From assembly GCF_006715285.1 (NCBI RefSeq), contig NZ_VFMX01000001.1, forward strand, positions 1,364,001-1,428,000: 64,000 nt of DNA, in the 5' to 3' direction. The notes below the pieces were generated by a model. It was not told the origin of the DNA and made no database searches. It saw only the letters and a list, made by a program, of their open reading frames with translations. Positions 1 through 7,190 of the stretch are shown here, in pieces. The position numbers and the translations under genes were made by a program. Source of the DNA: Arthrobacter sp. SLBN-83. Its GTDB lineage: Bacteria > Actinomycetota > Actinomycetes > Actinomycetales > Micrococcaceae. The stretch's first letter is position 1, and each line of letters begins with the position of its first letter.

Positions 1-2
1 AC

Positions 3-737
3 AAGGACGTCTACCAGCACTCCCTGCAGGTTTTGGAGCAGGCGGCCGGGCTTGAAACCGACGCGGAGGGTCCTGTGCCCGGGCCGGACTTCGTGCTGCG
101 CTTTGCAGCATTAATGCACGACGTCGGCAAGCCGGCTACGCGCCGCTTCGAACCGGGCGGAGCGGTGAGCTTCCGCCACCACGACATGGTGGGTGCCAAG
201 CTCACCACCAAGAGGATGAAGGCGCTGCGGTTCGACAACGACACCACCAAGGCCGTTGCGCGGCTGGTGGAACTCCACATGCGCTTCTACGGTTACGGCG
301 ATGCCGGATGGAGCGACTCGGCCGTCCGGCGCTACGTCACCGACGCCGGTCCGCTGCTGGAACGGCTGCACCGGCTCACCCGCTCTGACGTGACCACGCG
401 CAACCAGCGCAAGGCAGACCGGCTGTCCTTCGCCTATGACGATCTTGAGTCCCGGATTGCCACACTCCGCGAACAGGAATCCCTGGATGCTGTGCGCCCG
501 GACCTGGATGGAGCCGCCATCATGGCCCTGCTGGGGCTCAAGCCAGGGCCCGTGGTGGGACGGGCCTACAAGTTCCTCCTTAATGAGCGGATGGAACACG
601 GACCGCTGCCCACGGAGGAAGCGGAGGCGCGCCTGCTCCACTGGTGGGCCGAACAGCCTGAATCCGCACCTGCCGCGCCCGGGGCAGAAGCCTCTCCCGC
701 CGTCGTCGAACCTTCACCCGTTGAGGAGTCCAAGTGA
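3..737 (+). CDS. cca: CCA tRNA nucleotidyltransferase, C-terminal part (5' end outside window)
   Basis: This is the C-terminal half of the enzyme that builds or repairs the 3'-CCA end of tRNAs. The catalytic head and start codon lie left of the window; the frame is open from base 3 and gives 244 residues. An HD-type metal-dependent phosphohydrolase domain is visible: DVYQHSLQVLEQA at the edge, then RFAALMHDVGKP with the HD pair, FRHHDMVGA, and VARLVELHMR. A basic helical segment (RKADRLSFAYDDLE) follows, as in long actinobacterial CCA enzymes. The last 30 or so residues are a Pro/Ala/Glu-rich tail. The stop codon overlaps the next start by four bases (GTGA), so the two genes are probably translationally coupled. 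The family call rests on the HD domain arrangement, because the nucleotidyltransferase motifs are not visible here. Confidence 0.85.
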   Translation, partial: KDVYQHSLQVLEQAAGLETDAEGPVPGPDFVLRFAALMHDVGKPATRRFEPGGAVSFRHHDMVGAKLTTKRMKALRFDNDTTKAVARLVELHMRFYGYGDAGWSDSAVRRYVTDAGPLLERLHRLTRSDVTTRNQRKADRLSFAYDDLESRIATLREQESLDAVRPDLDGAAIMALLGLKPGPVVGRAYKFLLNERMEHGPLPTEEAEARLLHWWAEQPESAPAAPGAEASPAVVEPSPVEESK

Positions 738-1318
738 CCAATTCCGCCTTTGCCCCGCGCCCGCAGCTCTGGATCCTCCGCCATGGTGAGACGGAATGGT
801 CCAAGAGCGGGCAGTACACCGGCCTGACCGACCTTCCCCTGACGGTGGAAGGCGAGCAGCAGGCCGTGGAGGCCCGCAAGGTGCTGGACGGCGTCGACTT
901 TGACCTGGTGCTCACCTCCCCGCTGCGGCGGGCACGGCGGACGGCCGAACTCGCCGGGTTCCCCGATGCCCGGCACGAACCGCTCGCGGTTGAATGGAAC
1001 TACGGCGACTATGAGGGCATCAGCTCGGACCTGATCCGCAAGGACAACCCCGATTACCTGATCTGGACGCACGGTGTGCCCAACGGTGAAACGCTGGACG
1101 AGGTGGCCGCGCGGGCGGACAAGATCATCGGCCGGATCCTGGAATCCGGAATGGACAACGTGCTGATCGTGGCGCACGGACACTTCTCCCGGATCCTCAC
1201 CGCGCGCTGGCTGGAATTGCCGCCCACTGAAGGCCGGCACTTTATCCTGGGAACTGCCAAGGTGTGCACTTTGGGATGGGATAAAAAGACACCCGCTATT
1301 GTGCGCTGGGGCCTATAA
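734..1318 (+). CDS. Histidine phosphatase family protein (phosphoglycerate-mutase-like)
   Basis: A 194-residue cytosolic phosphatase of the histidine phosphatase superfamily. The catalytic RHGE tetrad (R16-H17-G18-E19, within LWILRHGETEW) forms the phosphohistidine, LTSPLRRARRTAEL carries the second arginine, and VLIVAHGHFSRIL near residue 145 supplies the second catalytic histidine. The GTG start lies inside the stop of the upstream CCA gene. The length and motifs fit small acid phosphatases or phosphosugar phosphatases; the substrate cannot be read from sequence. An AT-rich intergenic stretch with no clear Rho-independent terminator follows. Confidence 0.88.
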   Translation: MTNSAFAPRPQLWILRHGETEWSKSGQYTGLTDLPLTVEGEQQAVEARKVLDGVDFDLVLTSPLRRARRTAELAGFPDARHEPLAVEWNYGDYEGISSDLIRKDNPDYLIWTHGVPNGETLDEVAARADKIIGRILESGMDNVLIVAHGHFSRILTARWLELPPTEGRHFILGTAKVCTLGWDKKTPAIVRWGL

Positions 1319-1473
1319 ATCTTCTTTCTCATTAGTTTCTGACCTTTTTGAGGGAATTGCTGGCATTTTGCTGATTCCTGGGGTAGCTTTATTCCTGACC
1401 CCACGGTGATCTGCCCGGGTCCCAGACCGCATCGCACCCTACGCAGCGGACAGCAGAAAAGGAGGTTGGGAAA

Positions 1474-1608
1474 ATGATGACTTTGACTGGCGAATGGAAT
1501 GCCCCCATCAATGCGTTCCCGGCCTTTGCTGATGACGCACGCGTAGCTTCGGTCAACTCCGGTTCCCTCCGCCCGGCAGCCTTCGCGGGCTTGCTGCGGC
1601 GCCGCTAA
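1474..1608 (+). CDS. Small ORF 1 (44 aa), function unknown
   Basis: A 44-codon reading frame starting MMTLTGEWNAPINAF and ending in three arginines. It is preceded by a strong ribosome binding site (AAAAGGAGG, ending at 1465, eight bases before the ATG). Third positions are moderately G/C rich (about 70 percent), lower than in neighbouring genes. No family is recognised and there is no signal peptide or membrane segment. A short GGGGT/ACCCC inverted repeat lies in its upstream region at 1380-1402. It could be a small protein or a leader peptide for downstream sequence. The ribosome binding site is the main support. Confidence 0.45.
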   Translation: MMTLTGEWNAPINAFPAFADDARVASVNSGSLRPAAFAGLLRRR

Positions 1609-1962
1609 CCGGGAGCTGCATCGGTGTCCCGGCCGGGACTCCTTTCCGGGGTTTCGGCCCTATCACCTGGCCTGCCCGGAACGCTGCGCTTCTTCGCTGA
1701 CTTACCGGAACAGCTTCCGGCTTAGCCCCTGCTCTTTCGTCGAATAAGCCCTGCTCCGAGAGCTTTGCATTCGGCTTTGTGCAGTTCCACGGCTTCTCCA
1801 CAGTCAGGTATCCGTAAATTGCGTTTTTCTGCGTAATTTTCATTAATTCCCTTTCGTGGAATCACCGCGCCCATATTTCCGTGATTTATCGCGCCAAAAG
1901 TTGGCGCTAATTTGTCATGCCCTTATGCACCTGATGATCAATGAAAGGAGGTGGTTCGATTG
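1609..1962 (+). other. 354-base intergenic region between two small ORFs
   Basis: No convincing gene is seen here. The left part contains a perfect 14-bp palindrome, GTCCCGGCCGGGAC, at 1626-1639. The right part (about 1805-1935) is much more AT-rich than the rest of the window. It contains a 6-bp inverted repeat (AATCAC 1860-1865 and GTGATT 1881-1886) and the perfect 7-bp inverted repeat at 1891-1907, and probably holds the promoter of the second small ORF. Confidence 0.6.
1891..1929 (+). promoter_or_regulatory. Candidate promoter with overlapping inverted repeat, upstream of small ORF 2
   Basis: The perfect inverted repeat GCGCCAA-AAG-TTGGCGC (1891-1907) overlaps a possible -35 box TTGGCG (1901-1906). 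A possible -10 box TATGCA (1924-1929) follows after 17 bases. A repressor bound to the repeat would block the -35 region. The regulator is unknown and the boxes are only partial consensus matches. Confidence 0.4.
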
Positions 1963-2091
1963 ATGCGAGTGATCATGGGACTCCTGTCCCGCCCCCTGCA
2001 GCGCCGCAGTTCCTTCAACAGCGCCCTGCTGGAGCAGCACCGGAACGATGTTTTCCTGCTTATGCACCAGCAGCTGGGCGGCCTGCGCTGA
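1963..2091 (+). CDS. Small ORF 2 (42 aa), function unknown
   Basis: A 42-residue ORF beginning MRVIMGLLSRPLQRR and ending MHQQLGGLR. It has a near-perfect Shine-Dalgarno sequence, AAAGGAGGTGG at 1944-1954, eight bases before the ATG; a TTG immediately upstream is an alternative start. About 88 percent of third positions are G or C, as in genuine genes here. The protein is basic and mostly helix-forming, with alternating hydrophobic and charged residues and no signal peptide. No family is recognised. The stop codon is followed at once by a strong inverted repeat, so this looks like a short self-contained transcription unit. Confidence 0.55.
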   Translation: MRVIMGLLSRPLQRRSSFNSALLEQHRNDVFLLMHQQLGGLR

Positions 2092-2142
2092 CAGCCGGCC
2101 CCGATCCTGCCGGACACTGATCTCTCGGGACGGGGCCGGCTG
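2092..2142 (+). terminator. 12-bp perfect inverted repeat after small ORF 2
   Basis: CAGCCGGCCCCG at 2092-2103 is the exact complement of CGGGGCCGGCTG at 2131-2142, with a 27-base loop. It begins at the base after the small ORF stop. No T-run follows, so it may be a U-less actinobacterial terminator or an mRNA-stabilising hairpin. It also borders the promoter of the next gene. Confidence 0.55.
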
Positions 2143-2148
2143 TAAGCT
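2143..2148 (+). promoter_or_regulatory. -10 box TAAGCT for a probable leaderless start at 2156
   Basis: TAAGCT ends seven bases before ATG 2156, the spacing expected if transcription starts at the start codon. No Shine-Dalgarno sequence is present, and no good -35 box is visible. Confidence 0.45.
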
Positions 2149-2155
2149 CGATGCC

Positions 2156-3619
2156 ATGCACGAGACCCAGCCGCCGGAGGAAGCACGACGGCCCCGAATC
2201 GTGGTGCCCAGCCGCAGTGATGACCTGCTGCGGAATTTCACGGAGGTGCTCGGCGGCCCGCTGGGGACCCGGACCGACCCCGGGGTGGTCTCCCCCGGCA
2301 TCTTCACCGTGGAGCGGGTGCTGGTGGTCCTCACGGCGCTGGCAGCCCTGGTGGGGATCCTGCTGAAGGGATACTGCAGGGTCAACGGCTGGGAGACACC
2401 CACACAGTTCTACGCCACCTGCTATTCGGACTTCCCCGAGCTGTTCCGCAACCGCGGCCTGGCAGCGGGGGTCTTCCCCATCCTGGGCAGCGGGAGCCAG
2501 TTCGAATACCCCGTGCTCATCGGACTCATCGCAGGGATCACGGCCTGGTTGGTGCCCGGCGGAGACCCCAATGCCATGGCGCTGGCCTACTTTGACATCA
2601 ACGCCGTGCTGCTGGCGGCCGTGGCCATGGTCACCGTGGTGGTGGTTGCCCGTATGCCCGGCCGCCGGCCCTGGGACGCGGCCATGGTGGCCCTGGCGCC
2701 GGGAATCGTGCTGGCCGGCACCATCAACTGGGACCTTTGGGCTGCCTGCCTGCTTGCCGTGGGCATGTACTTTTTCGCGCGGAAGCGGCTTGTCCTTGCA
2801 GGGGTGCTGATCGGGCTGGCCACCGCAACCAAGCTGTATCCGGTACTGGTACTCGGAGCCATCCTGCTGCTCGCTATCCGGTCAGGCAAATGGCGGCCGC
2901 TGCTGGTGACCGGCGGAAGTGCAGCCGTCACGTGGCTCTTGGTCAATCTGCCGTTCGCGGCGGTGAACCCCTCCGGCTGGGCCTTTTTCTTCCAGTACAG
3001 CGCCGATCGTGGCGCCGGCTACAGTTCAGCCTGGTTCGCCTACAACCTGGTGGCGGGCAGGCTGGGCTGGTCCGGGCTGGGCGCCGACGGCGTCAGCATC
3101 CTGTCCGCCGGGTTCTTCCTGCTGGCCTGCGCCGGAATCGCCCTTGTAGCCCTGGCCGCGCCCCGCCGTCCCCGCCTGGCGCAGTTGGCGTTCCTGATCG
3201 TCGCGGCCTTCATCCTCACCAGCAAGGTCTATTCGCCCCAATACGTGGTGTGGTTGATTCCGCTCCTGGCCCTGGCCCGGCCGCGGTGGCGCGACTTCCT
3301 GGTGTGGCAGGGCATCGAAGCCCTGCATTGGGCCGCGATCTGGATGTACCTTGGACAGGTGACCAGCGCAGGTGCCTCCCAACACAACCTGGACATGCCG
3401 TATTACGTCCTCGCCGTCGCCGCGCACATGGCCGCGGTGGCGTACCTCATGGCACGCGTCACCTGGGATATCTTCAACCCCGCATACGACCCCATCCGCC
3501 GGCACCACCTCGATGACCCGCACGGCGGCCCCTTCAACGACGCACCGGACCGGTTCCGGTGGCGCATCCGACGCGGCTCCGCCTTGCCCCTCCCTTCGAA
3601 AGCTTCGCCCTCACTCTGA
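2156..3619 (+). CDS. GT87-family (DUF2029) integral membrane glycosyltransferase
   Basis: A 487-residue multi-spanning membrane protein, with about ten hydrophobic segments, of the GT-C-like glycosyltransferase family 87. Members use polyprenyl-phosphate sugars, often mannose, outside the cytoplasmic membrane. The signature stretch is near the middle: NWDLWAACLLAVGMYFFARK followed by GVLIGLATATKLYPVLVLGA, and later SKVYSPQYVVWLIPLL. The N-terminal 40 residues are cytosolic and polar. The ATG at 2156 was chosen because it sits behind a leaderless-type -10 box; an in-frame extension to 2048 would run through the inverted repeat and small ORF 2. The next gene starts 11 bases downstream. The sugar and acceptor are unknown. 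Confidence 0.82.
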   Translation: MHETQPPEEARRPRIVVPSRSDDLLRNFTEVLGGPLGTRTDPGVVSPGIFTVERVLVVLTALAALVGILLKGYCRVNGWETPTQFYATCYSDFPELFRNRGLAAGVFPILGSGSQFEYPVLIGLIAGITAWLVPGGDPNAMALAYFDINAVLLAAVAMVTVVVVARMPGRRPWDAAMVALAPGIVLAGTINWDLWAACLLAVGMYFFARKRLVLAGVLIGLATATKLYPVLVLGAILLLAIRSGKWRPLLVTGGSAAVTWLLVNLPFAAVNPSGWAFFFQYSADRGAGYSSAWFAYNLVAGRLGWSGLGADGVSILSAGFFLLACAGIALVALAAPRRPRLAQLAFLIVAAFILTSKVYSPQYVVWLIPLLALARPRWRDFLVWQGIEALHWAAIWMYLGQVTSAGASQHNLDMPYYVLAVAAHMAAVAYLMARVTWDIFNPAYDPIRRHHLDDPHGGPFNDAPDRFRWRIRRGSALPLPSKASPSL

Positions 3620-3630
3620 AAGCAGGTTCC

Positions 3631-5073
3631 GTGGTTGATGTTGCGGTAGTTGGATCCGGCCCGAACGGGCTCTCGGCAGCAGCGGTCATGGCACGCGCCG
3701 GGCTGTCGGTGGAGGTCTTCGAGGCCGCACCAAAGATCGGCGGAGGCACGCGGACCACCGAGTTGATGCAGCCCGGCCACTTCCATGACGTCTGCTCCGC
3801 GGTGCATCCGATGGCCGTCGCTTCACCCTTCTTCCGCGCCTTCGAGCTGCCCCGGAGGGTGGACCTGATCACGCCGGACGTGTCTTTCGGGTCTCCGCTG
3901 GAGGGGGGCCGCGCGGCCTTGGCCTACAAGTCCCTGGACAAGACCGCGGAGGTACTTGGGCAGGACGGCCCGGCGTACCGGAGGCTCATGGAACCGCTGG
4001 TCCGCCATATCGACGACGTCATGGAGTTCACCCAGAACCAGCTCCTCCGAATCCCCCGGAACCCGCTTGTGGCCGGCATTTACGGGCTACGGACCCTGGA
4101 ACAGGGAACCGGGCTGTGGAACCTCCGGTTCCGGGAAGAGCTTGCCCCGGCCCTGCTCAGCGGGGTGGCGGCGCACGCCATTTCGCACTTGCCGTCCCTG
4201 GCCGCGTCCGGGGCCGGCCTCATGCTTGGCGCCCTGGGGCATGCAGGTGGATGGCCCATCCCCCGCGGTGGTTCTGCCTCGATAGCGGCAGCACTGGCTG
4301 ATGACATCCGCGCCCATGGAGGCGTGATCCACACCGGGACACCGATAGACCGGCTGCAGCAGCTTCCGGCCGCCCGGGCTACCCTGCTGGACGTGGCACC
4401 CCGGGGACTTCTGGACATGGCAGGGGGATCTCTCCCGGGTCACTACCGGCGGGCACTGGAGCGCTTCCGCTACGGCAACGGCTCCTGCAAGGTGGACTTC
4501 ATCCTGTCCGGGCCGGTGCCGTGGCAGGCCAGTGCGCTTTCTGAATCCGGCACCGTCCACGTGGGCGGCACGCGGGCGGAACTGGCACGCTCTGAAAACG
4601 AGGTCAGCGCCGGACGCCATCCTGAACGGCCCTACGTGCTCGTGGCCCAGCCGTCCCGGTTCGACCCGAGCCGGGCCCCTGCCGGCCGGCACACCCTCTG
4701 GACCTATTGCCACGTGCCCTCCGGCTCTACAAAGGACATGACCAACCAAATCGTGGCCCAGCTGGAACGGTTCGCTCCGGGCTTCCGCGACCTGGTGGTG
4801 GAATCGCACGTCATCACCGCGGCGGAGCTGGCTGAGTACAACCGCAACTACATCGGGGGTGACTTCAGTGCCGGCATTATGGACGTCCGGGGGCTTATCC
4901 AGAAGCCTGTGGTCTCCCCCGTCCCGTGGCGGACGCCGCTGCTGGGCGTCTACCTCTGCTCGTCGTCAACCCCGCCGGGGCCGGGGGTTACCGGCATGCC
5001 GGGGATGTATGCGGCAAAGCACGCCCTTAAGGATGTGTTCAAGCTGCCGGTCCCGGACCTGGGACTCGCCTAG
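3631..5073 (+). CDS. FAD-dependent oxidoreductase, phytoene-dehydrogenase-like
   Basis: A 480-residue flavoprotein of the phytoene desaturase/amine oxidase superfamily. The N-terminus carries the dinucleotide-binding motif VAVVGSGPNGLSAAAVMARAG, the ribose-binding acid in VEVFEAAPKIGGGTRT, and a second FAD-contact region near the C-terminus (GVTGMPGMYAAKHAL). The GTG at 3631 was chosen because it places the Rossmann strand at the very N-terminus; an in-frame ATG at 3559 would overlap the previous gene by 60 bases. No other carotenoid genes are nearby, so a role in carotenoid synthesis is not supported. These NAD(P)/FAD-dependent relatives are common in actinobacteria and mostly uncharacterised. 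Confidence 0.85.
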   Translation: MVDVAVVGSGPNGLSAAAVMARAGLSVEVFEAAPKIGGGTRTTELMQPGHFHDVCSAVHPMAVASPFFRAFELPRRVDLITPDVSFGSPLEGGRAALAYKSLDKTAEVLGQDGPAYRRLMEPLVRHIDDVMEFTQNQLLRIPRNPLVAGIYGLRTLEQGTGLWNLRFREELAPALLSGVAAHAISHLPSLAASGAGLMLGALGHAGGWPIPRGGSASIAAALADDIRAHGGVIHTGTPIDRLQQLPAARATLLDVAPRGLLDMAGGSLPGHYRRALERFRYGNGSCKVDFILSGPVPWQASALSESGTVHVGGTRAELARSENEVSAGRHPERPYVLVAQPSRFDPSRAPAGRHTLWTYCHVPSGSTKDMTNQIVAQLERFAPGFRDLVVESHVITAAELAEYNRNYIGGDFSAGIMDVRGLIQKPVVSPVPWRTPLLGVYLCSSSTPPGPGVTGMPGMYAAKHALKDVFKLPVPDLGLA

Positions 5074-5161
5074 GCCCAAAGTCTGGCCAGAGCGTGGCCA
5101 CCCGGCGGTTGTTACGCCATGCCCTTCATATCCAGTGGCGCTGCAGGTGGGCGGCCCGGGG

Positions 5162-5167
5162 GATAAT
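5162..5167 (+). promoter_or_regulatory. -10 box GATAAT for a probable leaderless start at 5174
   Basis: GATAAT, a five-of-six match to TATAAT, ends six bases before ATG 5174. No Shine-Dalgarno sequence lies between them. Confidence 0.5.
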
Positions 5168-5173
5168 GGCGCG

Positions 5174-7165
5174 ATGGGGAAATCAACAACAAAACTTTCG
5201 CTTGCCGTAGCTGCGCTCATTCTGGGAACCTCGCTGGTGGCCTGCGATGACGGAAAGTCCGGGGCGGAAGCCGCCGTTCAACAACTGGCCAGCGCGGTTT
5301 CGGCGCTGGATGTAGGGTCTGTGGCCTTTGACGGCAAGGACGCTGCGGCGGCCAACGACCAGCTCCACCAGGTCTTCGCGGCCCTGGACCCGCAAAAGCC
5401 GCAGGTCCAGGCAGGCGCGCTCACGCTCGACGGCGACAAGGCCTCCGCCCCTCTGAATTACACCTGGAAGTTCGGCGACGCCGAGTGGAAGTACACCATT
5501 GCGGCGAACTTCAAGAAGTCCGGCGACAAGTGGCTCACCGTCTGGGACCCTGCCCTGCTGGCACCCGGCCTTGCGGACAGCGAGATCGTGACCAAGGGCT
5601 CCCAGTCGCCCAAACGTGCGGACATCCTGGGTGCCGGTGATGTGCCGCTGGTGACCTACCGTCCCGTGGTGAACGTGGGCATCGACAAGCCCCAACTGGG
5701 CGGCGCAGACCCGGCCGATTCCGCCGGCAAGCTTGCTGCCCTGGTGGGAGTGGATCCTGCCGCCTACGTGCAGCAGGTCAAGGCCGCCGGTGAACAGGCC
5801 TTCGTTTCCGCGATCACCCTGCGGGAAGAGGGCCGGACTATCTCCGACCAGCAGATCCAGGCCATCCCGGGTGCACGGGGCATCCCTGCATCGATCCCGC
5901 TGGCCCCCAGCCGGACGTTTGCCCGTGCCGTGCTGGGCTCGGTGGGTGAAGCCTCCGCAGAGCAGATTGAAGCCTCGGGAGGCAAGCTGGCTGCAGGCGA
6001 CGTCACCGGCATCGGCGGTCTCCAGCAGCAGTACGATGAACAGCTCCGCGGCTCAGACGCCGTCGTCATCCGCGCACAGCGGGCCGACCTGACCCGCGAG
6101 CAGATACAGTCGGCCGGCACCGACCCCCGCCGCGTCCTGTTCCAGGTGGACCCCAAGCCCGGGACACCACTGAAAACCACCCTCGATCCCCGGCTGCAGA
6201 CGCTGGCGGAGAGCACATTGGAGGGGGTCAAACCGGCATCGGCCATCGTGGCGCTGCGTCCGTCCACCGGCGCTGTCCTGGCAGCTGCATCCGGGCCGGG
6301 CAGCAACGGCTACAACACCGCCATGCTGGGACAGTATGCGCCGGGCTCCATCTTCAAAATGGTGGATTCCCTCGCCATGTTCCGCAACGGCATGACGCCG
6401 GACTCCACCGTCCAGTGCACGCCCACGCTCAACGTGGATGGACGGACCTTCAAGAACTCCGAGGGCTACCCCGAAACCTCGCTGGGCGCGGTCACCCTGC
6501 GCGATGCTTTTGCCCACTCCTGCAACACCGCCTTCATCTCGCAGCGCGACTCTGTCTCCCAGGCCCAGCTCGAAGCGGCAGCCACGTCCATGGGAGTGGC
6601 GGTCGAGGCACCCAAACTCGGCGCCGAAGCTTTCCTGGGCTCCGTGCCCGGCCAGGCCCAGGGGACCGAGCACGCTGCCTCCATGATCGGGCAGGGCAAG
6701 GTGCTGCTGTCCCCGCTGGCCGCGGCAATCATGGCCGGGTCGGTCGCCAAGGGCGCCCCGGTCTCGGCGCAGCTGGTCCTCAATCCCGACGCCGGAGCTC
6801 CCGCTGCCGGAACGACGGCAGGGTCCACCGCGCCGGCAGCCGAAACGACGTCCACAGCCACGGCCGAGGCGCCCTCCACGGCGTCGGACAAACCCATCAC
6901 CGCAGCGGAGGCGGCGTCCCTCGCGGACATGATGCGCGCCGTCGTCACTTCCGGCCACGCGGGATTCCTCTCCAGCGTCCCCGGCGCCCCCGTGGGAGCC
7001 AAGACCGGAACCGCGGAATTCGGCACCGAGAACCCGCCGAAGACCCATGCCTGGATCGTGGCCGTGCATGGCGACCTGGCCGTGGCCGTCTTCGTGGAGG
7101 ACGGCGGCCTGGGTGCCACCACCTCCGGGCCGCTGCTGAAGCAGTTCCTCATCGCCGCCGGCTAG
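5174..7165 (+). CDS. Lipoprotein penicillin-binding protein (class B transpeptidase, MecA_N-type)
   Basis: A 663-residue peptidoglycan DD-transpeptidase. A lipoprotein signal peptide ends in the lipobox LVAC with Cys24, so it is probably anchored by lipid on the outer face of the membrane. An NTF2-like (MecA_N) domain and a dimerisation-type region follow (about residues 30-340), then the transpeptidase domain. All three active-site motifs are present: SIFK (Ser392, Lys395), SCN (449-451) and KTG (610-612). A low-complexity Ala/Thr/Pro-rich stretch of about 38 residues (537-574) sits between the SCN and KTG motifs, inside the catalytic domain, which is unusual. The start follows a leaderless-type promoter. 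No division or rod-shape gene is adjacent, so its specific role is unclear. Confidence 0.88.
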   Translation: MGKSTTKLSLAVAALILGTSLVACDDGKSGAEAAVQQLASAVSALDVGSVAFDGKDAAAANDQLHQVFAALDPQKPQVQAGALTLDGDKASAPLNYTWKFGDAEWKYTIAANFKKSGDKWLTVWDPALLAPGLADSEIVTKGSQSPKRADILGAGDVPLVTYRPVVNVGIDKPQLGGADPADSAGKLAALVGVDPAAYVQQVKAAGEQAFVSAITLREEGRTISDQQIQAIPGARGIPASIPLAPSRTFARAVLGSVGEASAEQIEASGGKLAAGDVTGIGGLQQQYDEQLRGSDAVVIRAQRADLTREQIQSAGTDPRRVLFQVDPKPGTPLKTTLDPRLQTLAESTLEGVKPASAIVALRPSTGAVLAAASGPGSNGYNTAMLGQYAPGSIFKMVDSLAMFRNGMTPDSTVQCTPTLNVDGRTFKNSEGYPETSLGAVTLRDAFAHSCNTAFISQRDSVSQAQLEAAATSMGVAVEAPKLGAEAFLGSVPGQAQGTEHAASMIGQGKVLLSPLAAAIMAGSVAKGAPVSAQLVLNPDAGAPAAGTTAGSTAPAAETTSTATAEAPSTASDKPITAAEAASLADMMRAVVTSGHAGFLSSVPGAPVGAKTGTAEFGTENPPKTHAWIVAVHGDLAVAVFVEDGGLGATTSGPLLKQFLIAAG

Positions 7166-7190
7166 GGAGCGGCGTGGGAGGATTGACGGT

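Noticed and set aside
111..641. Long antisense ORFs opposite genes throughout the window (for example 111-641, 6053-7216, 47502-49292, 52250-54070 on the minus strand)
   Set aside because: They mirror the codon periodicity of the plus- or minus-strand genes with convincing domains and lack ribosome binding sites and family motifs. They are by-products of high GC.
1553..1843. 96-codon minus-strand ORF with ATG and AAAGGGA just upstream
   Set aside because: Third-position G/C is far lower than in real genes here, it overlaps small ORF 1 on the other strand, and the protein resembles no family. Treated as chance.
2048..2155. Upstream extension of the GT87 gene to ATG 2048
   Set aside because: It would run through small ORF 2 and the 12-bp inverted repeat, has no ribosome binding site, and adds Cys/Ser/Arg residues atypical of the family. 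ATG 2156 sits behind a leaderless promoter.
3631..5073. Carotenoid desaturase
   Set aside because: Only the FAD-fold motifs are visible, and no phytoene synthase or GGPP synthase gene is adjacent, so only the superfamily call is justified.
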